Source: Lewinellaceae bacterium
Lineage (GTDB): Bacteria; Bacteroidota; Bacteroidia; Chitinophagales; Saprospiraceae
Direction: 5' to 3'
Length of the DNA stretch: 64,000 nucleotides
Assembly (NCBI GenBank): GCA_020636005.1
Contig: JACJYR010000006.1
Span: 124,001-188,000, forward strand
Numbering within the stretch: the first letter of the stretch is position 1; each line of letters opens with the position of its first letter. The notes below the pieces were generated by a model that was given only the letters and a program-made list of their open reading frames with translations, ran no database searches and had not been told where the DNA came from. Made by a program: the position numbers and the translations under genes. Of the stretch, positions 55,210-62,852 are shown piece by piece.

Positions 55210-56511
55210 TCAATACCCATATTTGGCCGCCTGGTAGGAAGACTTCTGCGGGTTCCACGGATCTTTATAGGAAGTTTTGAACAACAGTTCCCGGAGGTAG
55301 GCCAAGGTTTGGCACGACCTCAAAAACAGGGCGACATAGAAAATCATAAAAGGTACGTACGGCAATAATTTCATCTCCTGTTTTTTCCGCTCACTGAACA
55401 TATAGATGGCCCACATCTGCAAATAACCAGTGATGGTGTAAAGGATGAGGTTGAAAGGCAAAATGATTTCGAGGAAACGGCTATAATGAATGGCTACGTC
55501 GAAGAAATAGACGAACCACTTGAAATCGAGGACAATGTTGTAAAAGATATTCTCTACAAAGCCGATGTAATTGCTCCAATTGAAGTTTTGGTGGGGCAAC
55601 ATCACATCCCGGTGCTTGCGGAGGCGGAAACGGACGATGGACCTGCTCCACCTGGAACGCTGTTTCCAAAGAACGGAGAACTTTTTCGGCCCGGTCGTCA
55701 GGCAAACGGCAGATGGTTCGAAGTGTATCCTATAGCCTGATTTCCTGAGTTTTACGGTAATGTCGCCGTCCAGGCCCGGCCCAATATCCCACCCGCCGAC
55801 CTGCCGCAGGGCATCCATGCGAAAGGCGCCAAAGGCACCGGAGATAATGCGGTAAATACCCAGGTAGGAGGTCACTATCCGGCCGGTGGAAATGGTCTTC
55901 AGGTACTCAATGGATTGCAGTTTTGAGCACAAGGTGTCGGCTTCCCTGATCTTCACGTTGCCCCCTACCCCGCCGATTTTTTCATCCATATAAAATGGCA
56001 CCAGGATGTTCTCAACGGCATCGTGGTCGAACGAGCAGTCTGCGTCCATGTGCAGCACGATTTTGCCTTTGCAGTAGCGCATGGCCACGTTGGCACCGGA
56101 GGCCTTACCGCCACGGGCATCATTCCTGATAAAAAGGTCGATCAAACCAGCTTTTTCAAGGCTGCGGCCAATAATGGGCGTTTTGTCGTCGGAGCCATCG
56201 TCCACGATGATGATCTCCACGTTGCGGTAGGTCTGCTCGTTGAGCGATTTGACGAGTTTGTAGATGTGCTTGCCCTCATTTTTGCCGGGTGCAATGATGG
56301 AAATGAGCGGATTTTCGTTCCAAAGCGCCTGCCTGGCGGCCTCCCAACGACGGGCCCTCTTTTTTCCGTTCAGGCGGTAAACAATCAGTACAAAAAACTC
56401 CAGCCCCACGTACCGCACAAACTCGAAGGTCAGGAAATACCAGAACACCCTGGTGATTTTCCAAAAACCAACGGAATACCAATAACCAAAAAATTCGTCG
56501 AGGTTGAACAT
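55210..56511 (-). CDS. BcsA-like processive family 2 glycosyltransferase
   Basis: The 433-residue protein has one N-terminal membrane helix (about 20-45), a GT-A catalytic domain with IISIIAPGKNE-type start and VDDGSDD (about 103-109), the metal-binding DAD (156-158), GLDGD (247-250) and the processivity motif QRSRW (284-288). At least three C-terminal membrane helices (about 330-410) follow. This is the layout of cellulose/hyaluronan/PNAG synthases that polymerise and extrude a polysaccharide. No PilZ domain or co-secretion subunit is adjacent. The upstream same-strand gene encodes a TackOD1-like protein and may regulate it. The sugar is unknown. Confidence 0.85.
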   Translation of the reverse strand: MFNLDEFFGYWYSVGFWKITRVFWYFLTFEFVRYVGLEFFVLIVYRLNGKKRARRWEAARQALWNENPLISIIAPGKNEGKHIYKLVKSLNEQTYRNVEIIIVDDGSDDKTPIIGRSLEKAGLIDLFIRNDARGGKASGANVAMRYCKGKIVLHMDADCSFDHDAVENILVPFYMDEKIGGVGGNVKIREADTLCSKLQSIEYLKTISTGRIVTSYLGIYRIISGAFGAFRMDALRQVGGWDIGPGLDGDITVKLRKSGYRIHFEPSAVCLTTGPKKFSVLWKQRSRWSRSIVRFRLRKHRDVMLPHQNFNWSNYIGFVENIFYNIVLDFKWFVYFFDVAIHYSRFLEIILPFNLILYTITGYLQMWAIYMFSERKKQEMKLLPYVPFMIFYVALFLRSCQTLAYLRELLFKTSYKDPWNPQKSSYQAAKYGY

Positions 56512-56681
56512 GGGTCAGGTTGAAGTTGGCTGTTGGGAATTGGCAGTTTTCAATTGGGGCCAAGTAACAGCCCCGTCACTATTGTTCATTGCCAAAAGGC
56601 CGGCTACCAACTAATTTTCGCCTTTTTTCATTTTGGAAAAACCCTGCTGTATTTACAGGCAAGTGATTGTTCTTCAGCGGA

Positions 56682-58067
56682 TTATGCCTGCCTGGCCAGC
56701 CGTTCCATGAAGACCCTGACCTGCACTGTTTTTTGCTTTAGGTTGGAAACGAGGATTTGGTGGAGGTTGTAAGCCAGCACATCCTTCAATTGGTCGGCTT
56801 CTTCCAGGGTGCTCTGCGACATCAACAAATAATACGACTTTATCCCTTTTGTGCTGACCACATCTGTATTTTTCAAATAGCTCTTGATGATTTGGCAAAT
56901 TTCCTGGGTGATGGCCTCCTGCCGGGCCTCCGGCATATCTGCCAACGAAAGGCCCTCAAGTTTTACCTGGCCCAAAGTGCCTGTCCGTTCGGGCCTGTCG
57001 GTCCGCATCAATTCTTGTTTTACCAGGATTTTGAAAACATCCAAATTATAAATCCCATCATTGCGGGAGGTGAGCTTCGGCCCCGCTATTTCACCCCCCG
57101 TTATCGCACCCGTTTGAACGACGGAATTCCCTTTCGCCGTCAATTGATATTGGCGGATGTAGGCCTCTTCCAACCGGTGCAGTTCGATGTCCCCGCCGCA
57201 ATCAATGCAAAGGGAACGGTATTCAGCCTGCTGGAAGGTGTGGTGGCAGTGGTTGCAATTATGGATAGAAGAGGGCTTATCGTAGTCGTTGCCGATGTGG
57301 CGCAGCGATTTATCGCATTTTGGGCAATGCAGGCCATCGTGGCCATCCCTCTCAAAATCACTGACCGGGGCAATGTTGGCACAGGGGAAATGGTGAACTA
57401 AATCCTCCTCCACGATGTCAACGCTTTTGCATTTGGTGCAGGTAGCCCGCAGGTTTTGGTGTGCGCTGCCGCACTCCGGGCAGCAGTGAATTTTGTCCAC
57501 CAGTTCCCCTTTCAAAAACCCTTTCTTTTCGGCCATCCTGAAGATGGAAAGCAATCTTTGCTCTTCTGATTCGGCCAGGAAATAACTCGCAAAAGGATAA
57601 TGATAATGGATATTTGAAAAGCGGTTGGGTTGGGGTTGAAGGTCGGTTTGCCGGGTAAAGATGTACTGGAGTATTTTTAACAAAACCTCTGTGTCAAATC
57701 CTTCGTGGAGGCTCGGGTTGCTGCCTAGCTTATCAATTCTTGATTGAATTTTCCTGACTTTTTCAGCAGCCCCGGACAGATCCTCCAAATCGGCAAAACC
57801 GTCCGTATCGAAGTGCTTTCCCTGCCTCATTGCCGGTGAATCAACGATAAAAACGGGCTTCAAATACTCTTCCGGCGATGGCATGGCACGCAGCTCACGC
57901 AAAATGCTCTCGAACTCACGGCCCGAAGCAGGCTGGACTATCAGCGCATCCACCGAACGGATAAATCCAGGTTGGATTTGCCGGTAATGCCTGACTATCC
58001 CAAAGGACAAACCCTCTTCATAAAGGATCTTGTCCAGGCTGAGTGTTTTTGCGGCGTGTTGAAGCAT
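56682..58067 (-). CDS. Zinc-ribbon TackOD1-like protein with REC-like and degenerate GGDEF-like regions
   Basis: The 461-residue protein has three parts. Residues 20-90 form a small alpha/beta unit (SVDALIVQP...PVFIVDS) like a degenerate receiver domain. Residues 190-295 contain six Cys-pair or single-Cys sites (C195/196/199, C210/213, C229, C248/251, C271/274, C287/290), the spacing expected of the TackOD1 metal-binding output domain. Residues 335-455 align with GGDEF domains (RTDRPERTGTLGQVKLEGL ... KNTDVVSTKGIKSYYLLM), but the GGDEF signature is replaced by KGIKSYY, so cyclase activity is unlikely. It lies upstream of the BcsA-like gene with a 170-base gap. It may sense a metal or nucleotide and control polysaccharide export; this is inference. 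Confidence 0.65.
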   Translation of the reverse strand: MLQHAAKTLSLDKILYEEGLSFGIVRHYRQIQPGFIRSVDALIVQPASGREFESILRELRAMPSPEEYLKPVFIVDSPAMRQGKHFDTDGFADLEDLSGAAEKVRKIQSRIDKLGSNPSLHEGFDTEVLLKILQYIFTRQTDLQPQPNRFSNIHYHYPFASYFLAESEEQRLLSIFRMAEKKGFLKGELVDKIHCCPECGSAHQNLRATCTKCKSVDIVEEDLVHHFPCANIAPVSDFERDGHDGLHCPKCDKSLRHIGNDYDKPSSIHNCNHCHHTFQQAEYRSLCIDCGGDIELHRLEEAYIRQYQLTAKGNSVVQTGAITGGEIAGPKLTSRNDGIYNLDVFKILVKQELMRTDRPERTGTLGQVKLEGLSLADMPEARQEAITQEICQIIKSYLKNTDVVSTKGIKSYYLLMSQSTLEEADQLKDVLAYNLHQILVSNLKQKTVQVRVFMERLARQA

Positions 58068-58243
58068 AGAATAAGTAAAATGTGGCCGCTATTGCCAGTT
58101 ATTGTTCGATATTTCCAAAAAGGGGGAAGATGTAAGGAGTGGAAAATGCAAAAAGATACAGGCAGGTATTGTGCCAAAAACCAAGGACCGTTCTACCTCC
58201 GGGAATCACCAAGACAGCTGCGATACCTAAATTGCCAGCCAAC

Positions 58244-59047
58244 TTACCTGGTTCCCATCTGCATTTTCAGGCTGAAAACATGCGGTATCCGCACACCAGA
58301 ATTGCCCCAGACATACCGGCCGGGCTGCCGCTCTTCCATGTTGGGAAAACAATTATAAGGGGAAAAATCAAACTCCCGAAGTTCTTGCAAAGAGAGGCCA
58401 TTTTCAAGTAGTGGGCCTATAACCTCTGACAGGGCGTGGTTCCAGAAGTGTTCCTTGCCTTTTGTTTTCTTTTCGGGATCGGCGTAAGAGCCTTCGACGT
58501 CCTCTGAGAAGGGTTCGCTTTCGGTGAAATAGCCGTATTCCAGCTTGTAGTTGTCAAAATTAAAAAGGTATAAGGTCGGATGGAATTCGGCCAGAAAAAG
58601 CAAGCCTCCAGGCTTTAGGTACTTGGCAACAACGGATGCCCATTTTTCCATATCCGGCAGCCAGGGGATGGCACCAAAGGTAGTGAACACAAGATCAAAC
58701 TTTTCATCCAGCACTTGTGGCAGATCGTACACATTGGATAAAATGAAGCGTGCTTCCAGGCCAAGTTCCAGGCCGATTGCAGTGGCAGCTTCAATTGCCT
58801 TTTCCGAAAAATCTACGCCTGTCACCCTTGCGCCCTGCCTTGCCCAGGATAGTGTATCCTGCCCAAAATGGCACTGCAAGTGGAGCAAGGTTTTACCTCT
58901 TACATCGCCGAAGGCATTTTTATCTATTTCAGTGAGCGAGGATTTTCCGGCCATAAACCCTTCCATGTCGTACAGGCCAGACTTCATGTGGACTGCTACC
59001 CGGTCGTTCCAGAGTTTCTTGTTTTCTTCGAAGAATTGTTGGTGCAT
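58244..59047 (-). CDS. Class I SAM-dependent methyltransferase
   Basis: The 267-residue protein has SAM motif I LLHLQCHFGQDTLSWA (about 52-68), motif II VTGVDFSEKAIEAA, and a Methyltransf_11/25-like core with FTTFGAIPWLPDM. It is cytosolic. The substrate is unknown, with similarity to small-molecule methyltransferases. I use the ATG at 59047 (MHQQFFEENKKLWN), which matches the family's opening helix; the frame extends upstream to 59140 without family support. It is divergent from the DUF3467 gene. Confidence 0.85.
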   Translation of the reverse strand: MHQQFFEENKKLWNDRVAVHMKSGLYDMEGFMAGKSSLTEIDKNAFGDVRGKTLLHLQCHFGQDTLSWARQGARVTGVDFSEKAIEAATAIGLELGLEARFILSNVYDLPQVLDEKFDLVFTTFGAIPWLPDMEKWASVVAKYLKPGGLLFLAEFHPTLYLFNFDNYKLEYGYFTESEPFSEDVEGSYADPEKKTKGKEHFWNHALSEVIGPLLENGLSLQELREFDFSPYNCFPNMEERQPGRYVWGNSGVRIPHVFSLKMQMGTR

Positions 59048-59208
59048 CTGTTGAGTTTTGCAATTTATCAAATGAAGTACACTGAAACTGAAACTGGTTG
59101 AAAACGTTCCATGCTGCCAGTCCAATTTTGCGCTCCGCATAAATATACAGATATTGCCGGGCCAAAGGAATTTGAGTCATTCAATCACAAAAAAAATACA
59201 AATCAACC

Positions 59209-59526
59209 ATGCCAGACAAGAAAATACAGCAAAGCTCACTGAACATCGAACTGCCTGAAGACGTGGCGGAAGGCCAATACTCCAACCTTGCCATTATCTC
59301 CCACAACCACTCCGAATTCGTGGTGGATTTCGTTTTGATGACGCCCAACGTCCCCAAGGCCAAGGTAAAATCAAGGATTATTCTGACCCCACAGCACGCC
59401 AAGCGGCTGATGATGGCCCTGGCCGACAACATCAAAAAATTCGAGGCGCAGTTCGGCCCCATCAGCGAGCCGGAAATGCCGCCCTTCCCGCACATGAATT
59501 TCAATACGCCAACAGCGCAAGCCTGA
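59209..59526 (+). CDS. DUF3467 family protein
   Basis: The 105-residue protein has the whole DUF3467 pattern: LPEDVAEGQYSNLAIISHNH, FVVDFVLMTPNVPKAKVKSR, then TPQHAKRLMMALADNIKKFE. It has no signal peptide, so it is cytosolic. The function is unknown; it is widely conserved in Bacteroidota, usually as a single gene near translation or transcription genes. The length is normal and the start is the only suitable ATG. Confidence 0.9.
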   Translation: MPDKKIQQSSLNIELPEDVAEGQYSNLAIISHNHSEFVVDFVLMTPNVPKAKVKSRIILTPQHAKRLMMALADNIKKFEAQFGPISEPEMPPFPHMNFNTPTAQA

Positions 59527-59879
59527 CCTTCGGGCAACAACGTGCGGGATCTTTCCTGGAAACATCCAACCGGCCCTGCCCGATCATGCATGAAACTTTT
59601 CAGCATTTCTGCATTATTGTTTACATATGAATTTAAAGGATGGAGGCAACCGTTATCTATGGCTGGCAGTCATTGGTGCAGCCTCCTGAATTTTTTTTTC
59701 GCTAAAAGACAAGATGAGTTGTAGTTTGAAATTAGTTCGACATAGCTTGAAAATGTTTTTACTTTGTTTTCAACTGTTGTAAATAGCTGAATTTCAACAA
59801 TTTACCAAAGTGAATCTTCGGTTTCAAACAGCACCAATTGTGTCGAATAATTCAGCTTATCAACTTATATCCATCGACC
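59527..59879. other. Spacer upstream of efflux operon
   Basis: 353 bases with no gene. They contain leader-like repeat copy 2 (59717-59865) directly before the HlyD-like start. Confidence 0.5.
59717..59865 (+). repeat. Leader-like repeat block, copy 2
   Basis: From tgtagtttgaaattagttcg to tgtgtcgaataattcag, aligned end to end with 53213-53360. Shared words include actttgtt, ctgttgtaaat, gtgaatcttc and tttcaaacagcacca. It ends 14 bases before the HlyD-like start. Confidence 0.6.
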
Positions 59880-61280
59880 ATGAAAACTAATATCCTGACC
59901 CACCTTCACCTTTTGCTCGCTGTTCTGGCCTCCATTCTGCTCCTCCAGGCATGTGGCCTTTCCGAAAATAAAAGCAATGAGCAGGCTAAACAGCTTTCTA
60001 CCATCATCCAAAAAGGCGAATTTAAAATATACGTGGCTGCCACAGGCGAACTGAAAGCCAAGAATTCCGAAGAAATAAAAGGCCCGACAGGCATGCGCTC
60101 TGCCCAAATCTGGCAAGCCACTATTTCAGACATGGTACCCGAAGGCACAGTGGTAAAGGCGGGTGCCTATGTAGCTTCGCTCGACCCCACCGAGTTGCAA
60201 ACAAAATTGAAAGAGGCGCAAACCGAGATTGACAAAATTCAAACCCAACTGGAACAGGCCAAAATTGACACCGCTATTGAACTGCGGGGTATCAGGGATG
60301 ATTTGGTGAACCTGAAATTCGGGATGGAGGAGAAAAAATTGCAGGTGGAGCAGAGCAAGTACGAACCCAAAATGGTCATCCAGCAAGCTGAGATCGATCT
60401 CCAAAAATCAAAGCGGGACTACACCCAACTTGAAAAAAAATACGAGCTTACCCAGACGAAGTCCGTGGCAAAAATCAGCGAGATCCTCGCTTCGCTCCGG
60501 CAGCAGGAGTTGAAGCGGCAGCGGCTACAGGAACTTTCCGAGCAGTTTGTGGTAAAGGCGCCCAAAGACGGCATGGTCATCTACGCCCGTAGCTGGAACG
60601 GCAAAGTTGGGCCTGGCTCGCAGATCAGCACCTGGGATCCCGTGGTGGCCGAACTGCCCGACCTGAGCATCATGATCAGCAAGACTTACGTCAACGAAGT
60701 GGACATCAGCAAGGTGCAAAAAGGCCAGAACGTGGCCATTAAGGTGGATGCCTTCCCCGACCGGGAGTACAGTGGCCAGGTTATCCAGGTGGCCAACGTG
60801 GGCGAGCAACTGAGGGGCTACGACTCCAAGGTCTTCGAAGTGACGGTTCAGATAAACGAAGTGGATTCCATCCTTCGCCCAGCCATGACGACCAGCAACG
60901 AAATCCTGACCTACACCTACCAGGACGTGCTGCACATACCGCTCGAGGCGCTACTCAACGATACGATTGCCTATGTTTATAAAAAGGAAAATGGCAAGGT
61001 GGTAAAACAGGAAGTGCTGACCGGGGAAACCAATGACAACGAGGTCATCATCGCCCACGGGTTGGCCGAAAATGCCGAAGTGATGCTCACCGTGCCGGAC
61101 AATCCGGAGAAGCTGCCCTTCGTGCCCATTGACCCGAAAATCAAGGAAGAAATCAAAAAGAAACTCGCCGAAGAAAAGAAGAAACGCCAGGAAGAAGCCG
61201 CAGAAAAATTGAAACAGGTGAAAGATGAATACCAGCCCAAAGACGGGGGTGGTGGCGGTGGTTTTATCATTTTTGGATAG
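59880..61280 (+). CDS. HlyD/MFP-type periplasmic adaptor lipoprotein
   Basis: The 466-residue protein has a signal peptide with lipobox (ASILLLQACG). A lipoyl-like domain lies around 60-110 (GTVVKAGAYVASLDP). A long coiled coil follows (about 115-230: LKEAQTEIDKIQTQLEQAK). Beta-barrel and membrane-proximal domains follow, including EVDISKVQKGQNVAIKVDA. The C-terminal tail is Lys/Glu-rich and ends in a poly-Gly run (DGGGGGGFIIFG), which is unusual. It should bridge a MacB-type transporter to a TolC-like channel. The permease starts 77 bases on, then the TolC-like gene. The ATG at 59880 begins the signal peptide. Confidence 0.85.
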   Translation: MKTNILTHLHLLLAVLASILLLQACGLSENKSNEQAKQLSTIIQKGEFKIYVAATGELKAKNSEEIKGPTGMRSAQIWQATISDMVPEGTVVKAGAYVASLDPTELQTKLKEAQTEIDKIQTQLEQAKIDTAIELRGIRDDLVNLKFGMEEKKLQVEQSKYEPKMVIQQAEIDLQKSKRDYTQLEKKYELTQTKSVAKISEILASLRQQELKRQRLQELSEQFVVKAPKDGMVIYARSWNGKVGPGSQISTWDPVVAELPDLSIMISKTYVNEVDISKVQKGQNVAIKVDAFPDREYSGQVIQVANVGEQLRGYDSKVFEVTVQINEVDSILRPAMTTSNEILTYTYQDVLHIPLEALLNDTIAYVYKKENGKVVKQEVLTGETNDNEVIIAHGLAENAEVMLTVPDNPEKLPFVPIDPKIKEEIKKKLAEEKKKRQEEAAEKLKQVKDEYQPKDGGGGGGFIIFG

Positions 61281-61357
61281 GAAATAATGGTGAACAACTA
61301 ATGGTGAATGGTATCTGGTTCACTATTAATCATTCGCCATTCACCAATAGTCAATCC

Positions 61358-62704
61358 ATGCAAAGAGTCATTTTCAATTTCATATTGGCTGTTGAAGGCG
61401 TTGTGGCCAACACCTTGCGGGCTGTGCTGACGGCCCTGGGGATTGTGTTCGGCGTGGCTGCCGTCATAGCGATGCTGGCTATCGGCTCGGGAGCCAAGCA
61501 GTCTATTTTGGAGCAAATGAAATTGATCGGCACCAACAACATTGTCATCAAATCGGTGGTGTTGAAAGAAGGGGAAGGCGGCGAAGAGACAGCCAATACC
61601 GGTTCCAATTCCAATAACAACAATAACAATGGGAAACGCCCCTGGTCGCCTGGCCTCACACTGGAGGATTTGCGATCCATGGAAGTGGTATTGCCCAATA
61701 TCGAGCGGGCCAGCCCTGAAATCGTGCTCCCGACCAACCTCGTGCAGGCCGGCAAAACGCAAAAAGCAAAATGCGTGGGCGTCACAAACGCATTTTTTGA
61801 ACTGAACAACCTCCATCTCTCCGACGGGAACCTGTTTCACAAAATCCACCTGGATGGTGGGAAACCCGTCTGCATCATTGGCCACAACGTAAGGTCGAGG
61901 TTTTTCCCGGAAGGAAATGCGGTGGGCGAATGGATTAAGTGCGGCACGGCCTGGATGCAGATCATCGGCGTGTTGGAGAAGCGCTCTGCCAGCAAGGAAA
62001 GCCTGGAAAACCTCGGCATCCGGGACTACAATTCCGATGTGTACGTGCCGGTGAGCACGGCCCTGTTGCGCATTCAAAACCGGGCGAGGATCACCAGCGA
62101 CGACATCCAACAGGACCGGGACGACGACAACGACAAAGCAGAAGAAGAGAACTACCACCAATTGGACAAAATAGTGTTGCGGGTAAAAAACTCCAGCCAA
62201 CTTAAGGTGACTGCCGAAGTGGCCGCCAAAATCTTAAAGCGGCGCCATAAAGACCTCCTCGATTTCGAAGTGGAAGTGCCGGAGCTTTTGCTGGAACAAC
62301 AACAAAAAACGCAGGACATGTTCAACTTCGTCCTGGCTGTCATTGCCGGCATTTCGCTCCTGGTGGGCGGCATCGGCATCATGAATATCATGCTGGCCTC
62401 GGTGTTGGAACGAATTAAAGAAATCGGCGTCCGGCGCTCCCTGGGCGCCAAGCAAAACGACATTGTGCTGCAGTTTTTGTTCGAAGCTGTGTTTATCAGC
62501 TTGCTCGGGGGTATCATAGGGATTATCCTGGGCGTCGTTTCTGCCAAAATCATCGCCAACGGTGCGGACATTCCAACGGTGGTTTCTGGCTGGTCAATCG
62601 CCCTGTCATTCGGCGTGGCAGCAACGGTCGGTCTCGTGTTTGGATTATTCCCGGCGAGAAAAGCGGCGAGGCAAGATCCTATAAAGGCGTTGCGGACAGA
62701 TTAA
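61358..62704 (+). CDS. MacB-type ABC transporter permease
   Basis: The 448-residue protein has an N-terminal helix after LRAVLTALGIVFGVAAVI, a periplasmic MacB core (about 45-310), and an FtsX domain with three C-terminal helices (GGIGIMNIMLASVLERIKEI, RRSLGAKQNDI, ALSFGVAATVGLVFGLF). The core contains an asparagine/serine run (SNSNNNNNNGK, about 85-97) encoded by an imperfect AAC/AAT tract, a likely lineage-specific insertion. It should work with the adjacent HlyD-like adaptor and TolC-like channel; the ATPase is not seen in the window. I use the ATG at 61358. Confidence 0.88.
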   Translation: MQRVIFNFILAVEGVVANTLRAVLTALGIVFGVAAVIAMLAIGSGAKQSILEQMKLIGTNNIVIKSVVLKEGEGGEETANTGSNSNNNNNNGKRPWSPGLTLEDLRSMEVVLPNIERASPEIVLPTNLVQAGKTQKAKCVGVTNAFFELNNLHLSDGNLFHKIHLDGGKPVCIIGHNVRSRFFPEGNAVGEWIKCGTAWMQIIGVLEKRSASKESLENLGIRDYNSDVYVPVSTALLRIQNRARITSDDIQQDRDDDNDKAEEENYHQLDKIVLRVKNSSQLKVTAEVAAKILKRRHKDLLDFEVEVPELLLEQQQKTQDMFNFVLAVIAGISLLVGGIGIMNIMLASVLERIKEIGVRRSLGAKQNDIVLQFLFEAVFISLLGGIIGIILGVVSAKIIANGADIPTVVSGWSIALSFGVAATVGLVFGLFPARKAARQDPIKALRTD

Positions 62705-62734
62705 TGAATAAATCTTAAAATTCAATTCGAGGTA

Positions 62735-62850
62735 TGTACACCACTGGAATTAGTTTAGGTTTTGAAACCATCTTGAAATTAAGGTAAACACTTGTCAATC
62801 AGATACTTTCAACAATTTACGGGTGTGAATCTTCGATTTCAAACAACTAC
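62735..62850 (+). repeat. Leader-like repeat block, copy 3 (partial)
   Basis: The last 40 bases (ttcaacaatttacgggtgtgaatcttcgatttcaaaca) match copy 2 closely; the 5' part is more diverged. It lies immediately before the TolC-like start. Confidence 0.45.
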
Positions 62851-62852
62851 TT

